From Arenibacter sp. F26102 (GTDB taxonomy: Bacteria > Bacteroidota > Bacteroidia > Flavobacteriales > Flavobacteriaceae): a DNA stretch of 64,000 bases. Shown here piece after piece: positions 1 to 8,464 of the stretch (position 1 is the first letter of the stretch; the number at the start of each line of letters is the position of its first letter). Both the position numbers and the translations under genes were made by a program. Where the stretch lies: assembly GCF_023015865.1 (NCBI RefSeq), contig NZ_JALKBC010000004.1, forward strand, positions 186,770 to 250,769. Direction: 5' to 3'. The notes beneath the pieces are model-generated. The model had not been told where the DNA came from and ran no database searches. It saw only the letters and a list, made by a program, of their open reading frames with translations.

Positions 1-303
1 TTTACCTTTTTGCTAATTATCGGTATTCCCATAAGTTTGTTTTTGTTATCGGTTTATGGGTTCAGTATTCTATTCGGACATTTGGTGGCATCACTGTTAA
101 TAACCCATTACCTAGATAAAAATAGGCAATGGAAATTCTGGCAGATCGTTTTTATTTCCTTGGGTATAGGCATTCTCCTGCGCCTAATAACTCTGATACC
201 TTTCCTGGGAACTTTGGTCTCCATCTTGGTCATTGCACTAAGTTATGGAGTACTACTATTGGTATTTATACAACAAAGAAAAAATAAACTTAAAGCAGTT
301 TAG
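1..303 (+). CDS. C-terminal end of a membrane protein (5' end outside the window)
   Basis: The reading frame is open from base 1 and ends at TAG 301-303, so only the last 100 or so residues are present. The visible part has three hydrophobic segments (about residues 5-25, 42-65 and 68-88 of the fragment) and ends in a basic tail, so it is an integral membrane domain with the C-terminus probably in the cytoplasm. The TTG at base 10 could be read as a start but the frame continues upstream without a stop, so a truncated longer gene is more likely. The stop overlaps the start region of the next gene, which suggests co-transcription with the hydrolase. Family not recognised; it resembles the membrane tail found after some polymer-forming (bactofilin-like) domains, but that is a guess. 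Confidence 0.55.
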   Translation, partial: FTFLLIIGIPISLFLLSVYGFSILFGHLVASLLITHYLDKNRQWKFWQIVFISLGIGILLRLITLIPFLGTLVSILVIALSYGVLLLVFIQQRKNKLKAV

Positions 304-305
304 TG

Positions 306-971
306 ATGTATGTAAAAGAAATTGAAAAAGCGATGGACATCCCACTAAAAAATATGATTTTAAAAGGGAATTTATTTATACCGGCTAATGCACAGGGTTT
401 GGTATTGTTCTCGCACGGAAGTGGCAGTAGCCGTTTTAGCCCAAGAAACAGGTATGTTGCGAAAATGCTTCAGGATGAAGGTCTGGGCACCCTATTGTTC
501 GACCTCCTGACGGTACAGGAAGATCAGGTTTATGAAACGCGCTTTAACATAGATCTCCTGACTCAAAGATTGGTTGATGTAACCCAATGGGTAAAGAAAC
601 AACAGCACACCAAAGATATGGTACTGGGCTATTTTGGGGCAAGTACGGGTGCCGCCTCAGCCCTAAGGGCGGCCGCATATTTTGGGGATGAAATTAAAGC
701 GCTGGTTTCAAGGGGAGGAAGACCGGATTTGGCTTTTTCAGCCTTGGATCAGGTATCAACCCCTACCCTCTTGATCGTGGGAGGATGGGATCAGGAGGTC
801 TTGGAACTGAACCAAAAAGCCTATGAAAAATTACAGTGTAAAAAGAAATTGGAAATTATTCCCCAAGCCTCCCATCTTTTTGGGGAAAAGGGTAAGCTGG
901 AAGAAGTTGCTCTCTCATCTGCAAACTGGTTCCTTAGGTGGTTGGTCAATAAAAAGGAAAAAAACACATAG
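306..971 (+). CDS. alpha/beta hydrolase (dienelactone hydrolase-like)
   Basis: A cytoplasmic alpha/beta hydrolase of about 221 residues with no signal peptide. The oxyanion strand reads LVLFSHGSGSS, the nucleophile elbow is GASTG (Ser about residue 113), the acid is in GGWDQE (Asp about 162) and the base is in ASHLF (His about 190), so the full Ser-Asp-His triad is visible. Substrate unknown. Proteins of this type are often encoded beside phosphoribosyltransferase domains and RNA-repair genes, and here it faces a convergent rtcB operon. A GTG at 303 is an alternative start that overlaps the preceding stop; ATG at 306 is preferred. Confidence is high for the fold and low for any specific reaction. 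Confidence 0.85.
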   Translation: MYVKEIEKAMDIPLKNMILKGNLFIPANAQGLVLFSHGSGSSRFSPRNRYVAKMLQDEGLGTLLFDLLTVQEDQVYETRFNIDLLTQRLVDVTQWVKKQQHTKDMVLGYFGASTGAASALRAAAYFGDEIKALVSRGGRPDLAFSALDQVSTPTLLIVGGWDQEVLELNQKAYEKLQCKKKLEIIPQASHLFGEKGKLEEVALSSANWFLRWLVNKKEKNT

Positions 972-996
972 GAATAGGTCCGTATCTTAATAGGAA

Positions 997-2445
997 CTAT
1001 CCCTTTACAACTGCCATCGGCCTTAATTTTGCCACTTTTTTGGCAATTCCGGAATTTTGAATGGTCTCCACCACTTCATCAACATCCTTATAGGCAACAG
1101 GAGCCTCTTCTGCTATACCTTTGAAGGAACCCGCCTGTACGTATATGCCCATTTCCCTAAGTTCTTCTTTGAGTACCGGAGCATTCACCTGTTTTTTTGC
1201 GGCAGTTCTGGACAATTTTCTTCCAGCTCCATGACAACAAGATCCAAAGGAAATTTCTTCGCTTCTATTGGTTCCTGCCAATATATAGGAGCAGGTACCC
1301 ATGCTACCGGGGATTATAACAGGTTGCCCTACGGATATATACTCTTTGGGCAAGTCTTCAAACCCTGGTCCAAAGGCGCGGGTGGCCCCCTTTCGGTGAA
1401 CCAAAACCTTCAATTTTTCCCCATCGACCTGATGTGTTTCAATTTTAGCAATATTGTGGGCCACGTCATACATTAGTTTTAAAGGGGCTATATCAGTACC
1501 AAAAACATTTTTCCATGCGTTTCTCACCTCCCATGAGATAATCTCCCTATTGCACCAGGCAAAATTGGCTGCTGAACACATGGCTTTATAATAGTTCTCC
1601 CCTTCTTGGGAATTGAATGGCACACAGGCCAGCTCCCTGTCGGGCACCTTGATTCCGTAATTGGGCATTGCAGCCATTATTTTGCGAATATAATCCGTGG
1701 CTACTTGGTGCCCCAGCCCTCTGGAACCGGTATGGATCAATACCACAACCTGTCCTTTTGAGAGTCCATAAGCCTCGGCTGCTATGGGGTCGTAAATTTC
1801 TTCTACATAGTCTACCTCTACAAAGTGGTTTCCGGAACCAATGGCTCCCAATTGATCGGAGCCTCTTTTTTTTGCCATTTCCGAAACAAATGCTGGATCT
1901 GCATTTTCCAACCTTCCATTACTTTCCATATAAGCTAAATCCTGATTGTCAGCATATCCATGGTCCACTGCCCATTCCGCGCCCTTTGTCAACACTTCAT
2001 CAATTTCTTTGGGAGTAAGGATTATTTGTCCGCCTTTACCCATTCCGGAAGGGATTTGTGCATACATTTCCTTGGATAATTCTTCCAATTTACTTTTTAT
2101 GTCTTCTGCATTTTGTTGCGAAGTAAGAAGGCGTACCCCACAATTTATGTCATATCCAATGCCTCCTGGTGAAATGGCCCCATGGGGATATAATGTAGCT
2201 GCCACTCCTCCAATGGGAAAGCCATAACCCTCGTGTACATCTGGCATTACAAGTGAGGCACCTATTATACCTGGCAAGGAAGCCACATTGACCAATTGTA
2301 CAAGTGATCTATCTTCCATAATGGCATCGAGCAGGGTCTCAGAGGCAATAACCCTTGCGGGCACGAGCATTTGAGGCCTAAAGGTTTGAGGTATTTCCCA
2401 AAGAAAATCCTCCTTCTTAATAATATCATGTTTTTTTATTTTCAT
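997..2445 (-). CDS. rtcB: RNA-splicing ligase RtcB
   Basis: RtcB joins RNA 2',3'-cyclic phosphate (or 3'-phosphate) ends to 5'-OH ends using GTP and Mn2+, in RNA repair. The length (482 aa) is normal. All landmarks are visible: MPDVHEGYGFPIGG (67-80), GYDINCGVR with the metal Cys at 102, GSGNHF with His 207, HTGSRGLGH with His 238, DVAHN with His 330, and GSCCHGAGR whose His 405 corresponds to the residue that is guanylylated in the family. The gene is last in a leftward operon after archease (3-nt gap) and a methyltransferase. Archease is the known activator that allows RtcB multiple turnover, so the pairing supports function. In bacteria the RNA targets are often stress-cleaved rRNA or tRNA; the target here is unknown. 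Confidence 0.97.
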   Translation of the reverse strand: MKIKKHDIIKKEDFLWEIPQTFRPQMLVPARVIASETLLDAIMEDRSLVQLVNVASLPGIIGASLVMPDVHEGYGFPIGGVAATLYPHGAISPGGIGYDINCGVRLLTSQQNAEDIKSKLEELSKEMYAQIPSGMGKGGQIILTPKEIDEVLTKGAEWAVDHGYADNQDLAYMESNGRLENADPAFVSEMAKKRGSDQLGAIGSGNHFVEVDYVEEIYDPIAAEAYGLSKGQVVVLIHTGSRGLGHQVATDYIRKIMAAMPNYGIKVPDRELACVPFNSQEGENYYKAMCSAANFAWCNREIISWEVRNAWKNVFGTDIAPLKLMYDVAHNIAKIETHQVDGEKLKVLVHRKGATRAFGPGFEDLPKEYISVGQPVIIPGSMGTCSYILAGTNRSEEISFGSCCHGAGRKLSRTAAKKQVNAPVLKEELREMGIYVQAGSFKGIAEEAPVAYKDVDEVVETIQNSGIAKKVAKLRPMAVVKG

Positions 2446-2448
2446 CTT

Positions 2449-2862
2449 TTAAATATCAAAAATTATGAAGGTTTCCCAAGTATTACCTCCGCTGTTAACT
2501 ACTTCGGCCTCGTGATAGGTAACTGCTTTTATTTCTTCATCAAAACCTATTGTTGTTTTTCCATAAATATCAGCTTTGATATCCGTGGCCGTAAGTTTTA
2601 AAAATATCACTTTGCAAAAAATCGACTTTTCCGAGTAGGAATGGGATAGCACTTCGGATAAGAAATCAATTAAAAGGCAGGTCTGATCTGTGGCCTGGAT
2701 TTCAATGTTGGATTTTATATCAAAAGAATCCTCCGGTTCACATATGTCCTCTTTTAATATGTTGGCCATACCCAATACCCCAGCAACGAAAAGTTCCTTA
2801 AAACAGCAACCCTCCACTTTCATCCGAATATCGGCAGTATGGGGAAAATATTGGAACTTCAC
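2449..2862 (-). CDS. archease, RtcB activator
   Basis: A 137-residue protein with the archease start KFQYFPHTADIRMKVEG, where the HTAD segment holds a conserved metal-binding Asp, and a C-terminal half with many beta strands ending in ETFIIFDI. Archease helps RtcB form the ligase-GMP intermediate and broadens its nucleotide use. It lies between the methyltransferase, whose stop overlaps its ATG by 4 nt, and rtcB, which starts 3 nt further on, so the three are almost certainly translated from one transcript. Length and motif fit the family well. Confidence 0.93.
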   Translation of the reverse strand: MKFQYFPHTADIRMKVEGCCFKELFVAGVLGMANILKEDICEPEDSFDIKSNIEIQATDQTCLLIDFLSEVLSHSYSEKSIFCKVIFLKLTATDIKADIYGKTTIGFDEEIKAVTYHEAEVVNSGGNTWETFIIFDI

Positions 2863-3497
2863 TTTTTTGTTGCCTTAACCACCACAAACGATCCTTCGCC
2901 AAAACCAGGTTTGGGCATCTGTACCTTATCTATGGCATCCAAATCACCGAATAGGGTCTGGTTGAATTCTATATTTTTAAAGCCTATCTGGGTTAGCAGT
3001 TTTGTAATATGAGCAACGGAATAAAATTGTGCATCCTTATAAAAATGGCTTCGGTGCCTTTTTTGTTCGTATTCCTTGGCTACGGATCGATCTTTATCCA
3101 AAAAGCCAATTATTATGGCACCATTGGGTTTTAGTACCCTGTGCGCCTGGCGAAAGGCTCTTTTTACATCTTTTAAGAAACATATGGTAACAAGCAAAAC
3201 AAAATTGAAAGTCATATCACCATAGGGTAATCGTTCCGCCGTGCCGTCCATAATCTCGATCCCTCTTTTTATGGCCAATTTGGCCATTTCCTTGGAAGGT
3301 TCAATACCTTCCTTAATGCCCAGTGGTTCTGCAAACCTTCCCGTGCCAACACCTATTTCTATCCCGTGAAGATTTTGAGGTAATTTTTGAAATTGTTCCT
3401 TCAATGCCAAAATTTCGGACTCATATACTTCAGGATGGTCTTTGTACCATTGCTCATATTCCGATACGTAGGTATCAAATGTTTCTATTGTTCCCAT
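2859..3497 (-). CDS. class I SAM-dependent methyltransferase
   Basis: A 212-residue Rossmann-fold methyltransferase (Methyltransf_11 type). The SAM-binding motif I is GIEIGVGTGRF (about 45-55); EIMDGTAERLPYGDMTFNFVL is typical of motifs II-IV, and KRAFRQAHRVLKPNGAIIIGF is motif V/post-motif. It is first in the operon with archease and rtcB and overlaps archease by 4 nt. The substrate cannot be read from sequence: the family includes enzymes on small molecules, and the linkage to RNA repair makes an RNA-related substrate possible but unproven. No signal or membrane segments, so cytoplasmic. Confidence 0.85.
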   Translation of the reverse strand: MGTIETFDTYVSEYEQWYKDHPEVYESEILALKEQFQKLPQNLHGIEIGVGTGRFAEPLGIKEGIEPSKEMAKLAIKRGIEIMDGTAERLPYGDMTFNFVLLVTICFLKDVKRAFRQAHRVLKPNGAIIIGFLDKDRSVAKEYEQKRHRSHFYKDAQFYSVAHITKLLTQIGFKNIEFNQTLFGDLDAIDKVQMPKPGFGEGSFVVVKATKK

Positions 3498-3682
3498 ATG
3501 ATTACTTTTTTAATAAAGTTGGATAAAAAGAATATTGTACACAATGACCTAAATCAATTGTCATTAGATTTGAATTTTCGGAAGGAAACAAAAATTCAAT
3601 ACAGAAAGTCGTAATTGGCCAAGGCAGCGCACAAGAACACCATCTTTTACATGCCGCCATTGCCGACCACAACATAAGCCGA

Positions 3683-3889
3683 TTAATTATCCATTATACC
3701 GAAACTAACTTTGGTGTTTACACGGTATTCCGAAATTAGATTGTCCTTGACGGACACTTGCATGTCCTGGATATAAACAGACTTAATATTTTTTACTGTT
3801 TTCGACGCTTCTTTGATTACATTTTGTACGGCATCCTCAAAACTAATAGGCGAATTGCCCATGATCTCTATAACTTTTAAGACGGACAT
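3683..3889 (-). CDS. dodecin family flavin-binding protein
   Basis: Starting at ATG 3889 the product is 68 residues, the usual dodecin length, beginning MSVLKVIEIMGNSP and continuing through SFEDAVQNVIKEASKTVKNI to VNTKVSFGIMD. Dodecins assemble as dodecamers and store or buffer FMN or riboflavin. The key flavin-stacking Trp of archaeal dodecins (normally in the S-W-E-D segment) is Phe here (SFED), so the ligand preference may differ. The frame is open 24 codons further upstream (to ATG 3961), but that extension is basic, has no family similarity, and overlaps a decayed region, so the internal ATG is chosen. Stands alone, transcribed leftward. Confidence 0.85.
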   Translation of the reverse strand: MSVLKVIEIMGNSPISFEDAVQNVIKEASKTVKNIKSVYIQDMQVSVKDNLISEYRVNTKVSFGIMDN

Positions 3890-3938
3890 AATCTTTGTTT
3901 TTAATGATTTGTGGATGGATTTTGAACTCCGATTTGTT

Positions 3939-4460
3939 TTAATGGAAATTTCCTTTGTCATCTACCCTTACCCTTAAGGTCTCGTCACCGTTCTCCAATT
4001 TAATTTTGTATTTCTTGTTTACCCCACTGTCTTCGTGATAGTTTACCAAATAAATAGACCTATTATAATTTTTTTCCTGATTTTAATTTAGTTGTTACTA
4101 TCTCTTTTTGGATAAACTGTTCCAAAATTTTAAAGGCTAAAGGTATGGTCCGTATACTACCATCACAATGACCTGGATCAGTCCAATAAGGTATTGCCAT
4201 GGTTTTGCAGATATTGCAGAAATTGGTAATTGCATTTATTGAAGGTGTGTTTAACCAATTCTCCGGTTGGTGTTTATGGACAAATGGGCGTTGCTGTCCA
4301 CTTATTCATTTAGTAACAGATTTGCCATTCTGCTGTTGTCAATATAGACCCAAGTGGTAGATGCCAACGCAATGGCCGGATTATTGAAGCAACATGGGCT
4401 GATGTGAAAAATTGCATTGATTTTAGGGTGATGGGCATAGCGGTATTTTTTAGAAGAATT
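3939..4460 (-). pseudogene. decayed coding sequence(s), leftward, family not recognised
   Basis: No intact gene is present between dodecin and the flavin reductase, but the minus strand shows three consecutive protein-like stretches with no start codon and broken frames. One runs from about 4085 to the stop at 3939-3941 (ends LENGDETLRVRVDDKGNFH). A second, 4063-4305, reads through PYWTDPGHCDGSIRTIPLAF and ends KLKSGKKL. A third, about 4302-4440, reads AIFHISPCCFNNPAIALAST and ends ANLLLNE. The second and third abut with a one-base frame difference at about 4302-4306, as expected from a single frameshift in one older gene. Amino-acid composition looks protein-like rather than random, but no family could be named. 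Confidence 0.4.
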
Positions 4461-4648
4461 CCCCAATTATATTTATATTCTACCTTTTAATTCTTGTTTT
4501 TGTGGCCTATTACTCCATTAAATTGGAATATCCAACATTCAAGGCCTGGGATGGTTAAGGTGTTTGGTAAATCAGGAAGGTTAAAATATGGACATTGGCC
4601 ATGTCTCGTCGTTATGAGGAATATCAGTTTAATTTTCTTCGGTCCTTT

Positions 4649-4656
4649 GTAAATTT
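4649..4656 (+). promoter_or_regulatory. candidate Bacteroidota -7 element TAAATTTG
   Basis: The octamer TAAATTTG fits the Bacteroidota primary sigma -7 consensus TAnnTTTG and lies 22 nt before the ATG at 4679. It supports using that ATG for the flavin reductase rather than upstream starts at 4595 or 4601. A clear -33 TTG box at the ideal spacing is not obvious, so this is a weak call. Confidence 0.3.
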
Positions 4657-4678
4657 GGTTAGAACATTTCGTTTTACC

Positions 4679-5290
4679 ATGGAAAAGCAGTTACAGGATA
4701 ATTATATGCGTATTCCTACCAATAGGCCCATTTGGGATTATTTTTTCACAGTGGCTCCCTTAATTATAGTAGGTACTAAGGAAGGTAATGGCTATGATAT
4801 GGCCCCCAAACATATGGCCACACCCTTGGGACCATCCAATTATTTCGGTTTTTTGTGTACCCCAAATCATTCCACCTATCACAATGTAAAGAAAACTAAG
4901 GAATTTTCTATAAGCTTTCCTATCCCAAATCAAGTAATCCTAGCATCTTTAGGTGCTAGCCCGCGAAATCCGGACATGGACAAATCGGAACAAATAGTAG
5001 CATCATTACCAACTATTAATGCTACTACCATAGATGCCCTACTTATTGAAGATTCCTATTTATATATGGAATGCCAATTGTTCAAAATAATTGATGGGTT
5101 CGATGACCACAGTTTTATAACAGGGAAGATCAAAACGGTTTTTGTACATAAGGATTATATAAGGGTTTCCGAAATGGATGAACAACAACAAATAAATGAA
5201 TTCCCCTTATTGGCGTATATACCGCCCGGAAGGTTCGCCTCCATATCCCAAACCTATAATTTTCCATTTCCCAAAGGATTTAAGAAATGA
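4679..5290 (+). CDS. flavin reductase-like FMN-binding protein
   Basis: From ATG 4679 the product is 203 residues, the usual size of the flavin reductase/flavoredoxin family. It contains the split-barrel FMN-binding features: VAPLIIVGTKEGNGYDMAPKHMA near the N-terminus, NYFGFLCTPNHSTYHNVKKT, and EFSISFPIPNQVI. Such proteins bind FMN and either supply reduced flavin to a partner or act on small substrates with NAD(P)H. The frame is open to TTG 4595 and ATG 4601, but the extra 26-28 residues have no family match. The stop overlaps the ATG of the M20 peptidase (ATGA), so the two are translationally coupled. Confidence 0.8.
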   Translation: MEKQLQDNYMRIPTNRPIWDYFFTVAPLIIVGTKEGNGYDMAPKHMATPLGPSNYFGFLCTPNHSTYHNVKKTKEFSISFPIPNQVILASLGASPRNPDMDKSEQIVASLPTINATTIDALLIEDSYLYMECQLFKIIDGFDDHSFITGKIKTVFVHKDYIRVSEMDEQQQINEFPLLAYIPPGRFASISQTYNFPFPKGFKK

Positions 5291-6462
5291 AAGAGCAAAA
5301 GGAAATAGTGGTCCGTATACGCGAATACTTAGAATCCCATCAGGAAAAATTAATCAATTTTCTTACGGATTTGGTTGCTTTGGAATCCCCCACCAGTGAG
5401 ATAGAAAAGCAACATAAGATTTTGAATTTTTTACAGGTTCAATTTGAAGCTATTGGTTACCATATAATCAAAGTTCCGGGTAAAAATACGGGCGGATACC
5501 TCTATGCCCGGCCTTTGGATAGGGACAGAAGTCTACCTCTACAGTTAATAATAGGACATTGCGATACGGTTTGGCCAACCGATACTATAAAGCATATGCC
5601 CATAACCCACGATGATGGAATGATCAAAGGGCCTGGTATCTATGACATGAAGGCAGGTCTTACACAATTGTATTTTGCCTTGCTTACCCTTAAGGCCATA
5701 AAGGCACCCTTAAAGGTTACACCAATTGTATTGATCAATTCTGACGAGGAAATTGGGAGTAGGGAATCTACCAATTGTATTAAGAGATTGGCGAAAATTT
5801 CCAATCGGGCCTATGTGCTTGAACCACCCTTAGGGCTAGATGGCAAACTAAAAACGGCGAGAAAGGGATTGGGTCGTTTTACCTTGACTGTTACCGGAAA
5901 AGCGGCACATGCGGGCTTGGATCCGGAAAAAGGCATCAATGCCATTGTAGAGCTGTCCCATCAAGTACAGCAATTATACGCAATGAATGATTTTGAAAAA
6001 GGGATTACCGTAAATGTGGGCATGATCGAAGGAGGTATTTCGCCTAACGTTGTAGCTCCGGAAAGTAAAGCAGTGGTAGATGTGCGCGTTTTGAACGATG
6101 GCGATGGAATACTGATTACCAGTAAAATAAAGGGTTTAAAACCATTCTTGCCCAATGTGCAATTGACCGTTGAAGGTGGCATAGGTAGGCCTCCCATGGA
6201 AAGGACAGAGCGCAATCAGGAATTGTGGAAAATAGCGGAGCAACATGGACGACGGCTGGGCATTAATTTAGAGCAAGCCATTTCAGGAGGAGGATCTGAT
6301 GCCAATACTACGAGTATTTATACGGCCACCTTGGATGGCCTGGGTACTCCGGGAGATGGGGCGCATGCCCCACATGAGTATATATTTGAGAACAAGCTAA
6401 TTGAACGCACATCTTTATTGACGCTATTGCTTTTGACTGAACCATTATATAAAAAAACATGA
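5287..6462 (+). CDS. M20 family metallopeptidase (carboxypeptidase G2-like)
   Basis: A 391-residue two-zinc amidohydrolase/peptidase of the M20 family. Visible residues: metal site GHCDTVW (His 91, Asp 93), the bridging Asp 120 in GIYDMKAG, catalytic base and ligand Glu 154/155 in NSDEE, Glu 179 in VLEPP, the dimerisation-domain His 208 in GKAAHAG, and the C-terminal GDGAHAPHEY ligand segment. No signal peptide, so cytoplasmic, unlike the secreted Pseudomonas CPG2. Members cleave C-terminal Glu or remove N-acyl groups from amino acids. It overlaps both neighbours by 4 nt (ATGA), forming a tight three-gene operon; the P-loop neighbour hints at acyl-glutamate chemistry, which is inference. Confidence 0.88.
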   Translation: MKEQKEIVVRIREYLESHQEKLINFLTDLVALESPTSEIEKQHKILNFLQVQFEAIGYHIIKVPGKNTGGYLYARPLDRDRSLPLQLIIGHCDTVWPTDTIKHMPITHDDGMIKGPGIYDMKAGLTQLYFALLTLKAIKAPLKVTPIVLINSDEEIGSRESTNCIKRLAKISNRAYVLEPPLGLDGKLKTARKGLGRFTLTVTGKAAHAGLDPEKGINAIVELSHQVQQLYAMNDFEKGITVNVGMIEGGISPNVVAPESKAVVDVRVLNDGDGILITSKIKGLKPFLPNVQLTVEGGIGRPPMERTERNQELWKIAEQHGRRLGINLEQAISGGGSDANTTSIYTATLDGLGTPGDGAHAPHEYIFENKLIERTSLLTLLLLTEPLYKKT

Positions 6463-7478
6463 AAAATCAATACATCCATACTTCCCTGACCCGGATCAGC
6501 GATTTGGCGGAAAAAGATTTTAATGTAATACAATTGCCTAGGGACCAATGGGAAACTGGGGATTATGTGGTCTGCAAAATTTTGGACCCAGGAAGTAGTA
6601 CCCTGCTACTAGAGCTTCCCAATGGGAGGATGCGTGGCATTATAGGGGGCGAGGCAATAATAGGCGCTTTGGGCGAACGCTATGCAACCCTGGAGGCTAC
6701 AGGAACTTGGCGCAAGGTTGGGGAAGACCTAAAAATGTCTGTACTTACAGGTGCCGGACTCCTTGGGAAATTGACATCCAAATCTGCATTTATGCCCAAT
6801 ATGATGGAACTCCTTTATATTGGTCACGCGAAGCGGAACGGAAAGAAGCTTAATATGCAGGACTTTGTGAAGCCCTTCAAGAATATTCCCTTTACCACCC
6901 CGGTCATTCTTTTTGTTGGTACCTCCATGTCTGCTGGCAAAACTACTTCTGCCCGGATTGTAACCAATCTATTTAAATCGGCGGGCTACACAGTTGTTGG
7001 TGCCAAACTGACTGGAGCGGGGAGATATAAGGATATATTGGCCATTAAGGATGCGGGAGCAGATGCGGTGATCGACTTTGTGGACGTTGGGCTCCCCTCC
7101 TCCATCTATCCTAGGGAAGCCTTTAGGGATAAATTGCAACAGCTCCTAAGTGAAATTGAACATCAAAAGGCAGATGTGGCCGTAATTGAGATAGGCGCTT
7201 CCCCTTTGGAACCCTATAACGGCGACCTTGCCATCAATGCTTTAAGGAAACAGATTAAATGTATAATTTTGGCGGCTTCCGATCCCTATGCCGTTCATGG
7301 CCTTATGAAGGCTTTTGATCTGATACCGGATATAGTAACGGGTGTTGCTTCCAATACGCTTGCCGGTAAGGATTTGGTGGAAAAACTTTGTAGGGTAAAG
7401 GCATTGAATATTATAGATGCTTCAACTACGGATGAATTGAAGCGTATTCTTTCCGAGAAAACTGGCTTTACTCTTTAA
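6459..7478 (+). CDS. P-loop NTPase-like protein resembling DUF1611 (DgcN-like)
   Basis: A 339-residue cytoplasmic protein with an N-terminal beta-rich domain (about 1-110) and a C-terminal nucleotide-binding domain. The P-loop is GTSMSAGKTT (154-163), followed by GYTVVGAKLTGAGRYKD, ADVAVIEIGASPLEPYNGD and IILAASDPYAVHGLMKAF. This order (P-loop, Val-Ile-Glu segment, late ASDP segment) resembles DUF1611/COG3367, which includes the D-glutamate N-acetyltransferase DgcN; the match is by layout and is not strong enough to assign that activity. ATG overlaps the M20 peptidase stop. If DgcN-like, an N-acetyl-D-amino acid would be made here and deacylated by the neighbouring M20 enzyme. Confidence 0.6.
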   Translation: MKNQYIHTSLTRISDLAEKDFNVIQLPRDQWETGDYVVCKILDPGSSTLLLELPNGRMRGIIGGEAIIGALGERYATLEATGTWRKVGEDLKMSVLTGAGLLGKLTSKSAFMPNMMELLYIGHAKRNGKKLNMQDFVKPFKNIPFTTPVILFVGTSMSAGKTTSARIVTNLFKSAGYTVVGAKLTGAGRYKDILAIKDAGADAVIDFVDVGLPSSIYPREAFRDKLQQLLSEIEHQKADVAVIEIGASPLEPYNGDLAINALRKQIKCIILAASDPYAVHGLMKAFDLIPDIVTGVASNTLAGKDLVEKLCRVKALNIIDASTTDELKRILSEKTGFTL

Positions 7479-7654
7479 TTCAATTATTGGGTAAGAGGTG
7501 TTTTGGACTGAAGCAGTATAACCATGGTTTGAAAAAGATTTGCGCATACCCAAAAGCTACTTGACACTGCGATTCTTCGGTATTCACATTTAGTATTGCG
7601 TACAGGGAATCGCGGGGGGGTTAAATTTGTTGTAAAATCGGTCTATTTTTTGGA

Positions 7655-8455
7655 TTACTTAATATGATTGTAAAAGAATCTAAGCGTAGCTTCCACATTT
7701 TTCTGCCAATACGGCCATTCGTGACCACCTTCAAATTCTTCGTAGTTGTGGTTAATATTCAAGGCAGACAATTCGTTGTGTAAAGTTCTATTGGCTTCCA
7801 GGAGACTATCCTTGGTCCCGCAATCGAACCTAATTGCCGGTAATTTTTTTTTGTTCTTTTGAAGAACATCAATAACATTGATATTGGTATTTTGTATGGC
7901 ATACCTCTCTAACGGTTCTCCCACAAAATTGGCCATCTGCTCAAACTTGGTAATGGCACTGTGGGCCGAAATAGCCTTAAATTTATGGGGGAATTGCCCG
8001 CCAAGCATCAATGCACCATATCCGCCCATAGATAATCCACCAATGCATAATGGGGAGTTTATGGTTGCTCCGGCTATAGTTTCAATAATGGCAGCTGGTA
8101 CATCGGATACGATCCATTGGGCAAAATCTTTTTCCTTATGGGACAAGTAGCCAGAACCATCGCCCCAGAGTCCGTCCGAAGGCATCGCAATAATAGCTGG
8201 ACCAATATCTCCCTTATCCATTAATCGTTTTGCCGTAATATGCGCCCCTCCTTTCATGGCCCATGCCCATGAGCTGCCGTAAACTCCGTGCAGGAGAATA
8301 TAGATGGGAAGATCGGTTAATTCTTCTTCCATCTCCGGTATAAACAGACATATGTCTCCCCTACCCTTTAAATTGTTGGTTTTGATGGTTAGAAACCTTA
8401 GTCCGGCGTTTTCAAACGCTTCGTCCGAAAGTTCTACGGTTCTAAAATTGCTCAT
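7655..8455 (-). CDS. esterase, esterase D/feruloyl esterase-like alpha/beta hydrolase
   Basis: A 266-residue serine esterase without a signal peptide. The oxyanion segment is YILLHGVYGSSWAW (52-65), the nucleophile is Ser 142 in GGLSMGGYGAL, the acid is Asp 216 in CGTKDSLL and the base is His 245 in GGHEWPYW. This is the layout of esterase D family proteins (S-formylglutathione hydrolases, feruloyl and acetyl esterases). It starts 9 nt after the stop of an upstream zinc alcohol dehydrogenase on the same strand. A dehydrogenase plus esterase D pair recalls formaldehyde detoxification, but the dehydrogenase is not clearly the class III enzyme, so that pathway is only a possibility. Confidence 0.85.
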   Translation of the reverse strand: MSNFRTVELSDEAFENAGLRFLTIKTNNLKGRGDICLFIPEMEEELTDLPIYILLHGVYGSSWAWAMKGGAHITAKRLMDKGDIGPAIIAMPSDGLWGDGSGYLSHKEKDFAQWIVSDVPAAIIETIAGATINSPLCIGGLSMGGYGALMLGGQFPHKFKAISAHSAITKFEQMANFVGEPLERYAIQNTNINVIDVLQKNKKKLPAIRFDCGTKDSLLEANRTLHNELSALNINHNYEEFEGGHEWPYWQKNVEATLRFFYNHIK

Positions 8456-8464
8456 ACCGTAAAT

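Noticed and set aside
1138-1143. TACGTA in coding DNA (also seen inside the methyltransferase, narK, cobA and nirB genes)
   Set aside because: Inside genes and at about the frequency expected by chance; not counted as operator sites.
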